Source: a bacterium (GTDB lineage: Bacteria; Arandabacterota; Arandabacteria; Arandabacterales; JALGWA01). Taken from it: 5,542 bases of DNA. The notes below the pieces were generated by a model, which was given only the letters and a program-made list of their open reading frames with translations, had not been told where the DNA came from and did no database searches. The position numbers and the translations under genes are program-made. The stretch covers positions 1-5,542 of the forward strand of contig JALGWA010000237.1 of the NCBI GenBank assembly GCA_025774425.1, given 5' to 3'. The stretch's first letter is position 1. Every line of letters begins with the position of its first letter. This document shows, piece after piece, positions 4,355 to 5,542 of this stretch.

Positions 4355-5542
4355 TCACCTCTCGATCGTCACGTTCGCCGCGACGAATCGCTGCATCCAG
4401 GCGTCGAGGGGTTCGCCGTCGATAGTCGGATGCTTCTCCTCCACGAGGTCGTCGAACCACTTGCGCGTCTTGTGGACGGGGCCGGCCCACACCCGCCTCA
4501 TGTCCGCGAAGCGCTCCGCCAGGACTGCCAGTAGAAGGGCGGTCGACGCGATCAGGAAGCGATCGGCCCGACCGGCGATTCTCATCCGCTTCGCGATGGC
4601 CTCCACATCGCCGAGGGTGACGCCGATCTCGGCGGCCAGCGCTGCGTCGAGACGGAGCCCGCCGCCCGGCTGCTGGAGGGCGAGGATGTCCATCACCAGG
4701 TCGGCTCCGGCGTCCTGCCCGGCAGCCGACGCGCGCCGCTCACGCCGCACATCGCGCGACAGCCGGGGCCCGCCGAAGGACATCGTGGGCGCCAACATGT
4801 AATCCACCCCGCTGTCCGGCCCTGCGAAGGCCAGAGTCGTGCCGACAACGCTCCCGAAGCCGTGCCAGCCCACGGTGACGAGCGCGGGGACCTTGCGCAG
4901 CACGAGTTCGCCCTTCACGCGGTCCTTCTCCGGCCTCTTCTCGACGCCGACGTAGCTCGTGAACCTGGACAGGACGCCGTATTTCTTCGACACCTCAACG
5001 ACCCGCTCCCGGATCAAGCGGGCCTTCCGGGCCGCCTGCCGCGTGCCCTTTCCGGTGGCGCCGTGACCGGCGTCCTCGAGCGAGCGGATGACCTCCCTGG
5101 CCCACAGCGCGGGAATGGAGACGCGGGACGAATCGACGTCGGTGACATCGACATCCCACTCGACCTCGGAGCCCCTGTACTTGCCCTTCACCCTGAGGCG
5201 CCGCGGCCTGCGCTTCGTCGTGTCGATGCGCGCGAAGACGCTCTGCGGCGCGCCGAAGAAGACCACGGGCGCTTCGGGATAGGCTTTCACCGAGCGCCCG
5301 CCCCAGGTGATGCCGACCTCTTCGACACCGTCCCCCGTCAGCTTCTCGAACATACGGAGGATCTTGGGTTCGATCCGCTCGCCGGGGAAGATGGACTCCG
5401 ACGACCCGCCCCCGGCCCTCGCGCTACCTTTGACGAGGTACTCATTGCCGCCCGCGCCTATGCCGACGGCGAATGTCCGCGTCGTCGCCCGGTTCTCGTG
5501 AACGAGCCTGAACACGGCCGCTTCATCGGCCACCTCGCCGTC
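4355..5542 (-). CDS. VIT/VWA-domain protein, C-terminal part (N-terminus beyond right edge)
   Basis: The frame is open from the right edge to TGA at 4355-4357, giving 395 residues. Numbering from the first visible residue, 10-55 resemble the last strands of a von Willebrand A domain (TFAVGIGAGGNEYLVKGSARAGGG, then PGERIEPKIL). Next come a beta-rich region, the motif IPALWAREVIRSLED (143-157), VVEVSKKYGVLSRFTSYVGVEKR (181-203), a low-complexity linker, and a C-terminal segment VMDILALQQPGGGLRLD with AERFADMRRVW. This order is that of bacterial inter-alpha-trypsin-inhibitor-heavy-chain-like proteins (VIT then VWA then a PARP4-like C-terminal region); function is generally unknown, probably protein-protein interaction. 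The VIT domain and the metal-ion site of VWA would lie outside the window. A GTG at 5533 has no ribosome binding site and would start inside VWA, so it is not a real start. Confidence 0.82.
   Translation of the reverse strand, partial: DGEVADEAAVFRLVHENRATTRTFAVGIGAGGNEYLVKGSARAGGGSSESIFPGERIEPKILRMFEKLTGDGVEEVGITWGGRSVKAYPEAPVVFFGAPQSVFARIDTTKRRPRRLRVKGKYRGSEVEWDVDVTDVDSSRVSIPALWAREVIRSLEDAGHGATGKGTRQAARKARLIRERVVEVSKKYGVLSRFTSYVGVEKRPEKDRVKGELVLRKVPALVTVGWHGFGSVVGTTLAFAGPDSGVDYMLAPTMSFGGPRLSRDVRRERRASAAGQDAGADLVMDILALQQPGGGLRLDAALAAEIGVTLGDVEAIAKRMRIAGRADRFLIASTALLLAVLAERFADMRRVWAGPVHKTRKWFDDLVEEKHPTIDGEPLDAWMQRFVAANVTIER

Noticed and set aside
4176..4802. 208-codon plus-strand reading frame
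   Set aside because: Antisense to the VIT/VWA gene and crosses its terminator and the 6S promoter; Arg/Ser-rich shadow.
1..5542. CRISPR array or tRNA genes
   Set aside because: No regularly spaced direct repeats and no tRNA-like T-arm or cloverleaf signature was found by eye on either strand.

Overview
The window is GC-rich, gene-dense bacterial DNA, probably from an uncultivated lineage. The protein set (UPF0182 membrane protein, a nitrilase resembling those of Pyrococcus/thermophiles, a bacterial VIT/VWA-type protein), the high-GC third codon positions and the clean Shine-Dalgarno sites say Bacteria, but nothing fixes the phylum. Four protein genes are present, two of them cut by the window edges, plus one structured RNA gene.

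Layout from left to right. (1) 1-1281, minus strand: N-terminal 427 residues of a UPF0182 multi-pass membrane protein, running off the left edge. (2) 1282-1912: gene-poor and hairpin-rich; begins with copy A of a 31-bp repeat. (3) 1913-2719, minus: complete carbon-nitrogen hydrolase with an intact Glu-Lys-Cys triad. (4) 2720-3107: divergent intergenic region with an AT-rich island and a run of hairpins. (5) 3108-3743, plus: a protein I do not recognise, truncated by an apparent one-base deletion near 3690; the original tail is readable in another frame to 3835. (6) 3836-4354: copy B of the repeat, inverted relative to A, abutting the 3' end of a ~190-nt structured RNA on the minus strand. This RNA (3964-4155) looks like 6S RNA (ssrS) and is preceded by a near-perfect sigma-70 promoter (TTGACA, 18 bp, TATAAT with an extended -10). 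(7) 4355-5542, minus: C-terminal ~395 residues of a VIT/VWA-domain protein whose N-terminus lies beyond the right edge, followed by an intrinsic terminator.

The genes do not form an obvious pathway. The two strongest non-protein signals are the 6S-like RNA gene and the inverted repeat pair at 1299-1329 and 3930-3960, which brackets exactly the nitrilase and the unknown gene. Its outer ends touch the UPF0182 ribosome binding site on one side and the RNA terminator U-tract on the other. That geometry suggests REP/IS200-like element ends, or possibly a 2.66-kb inserted unit; the second reading is inference.
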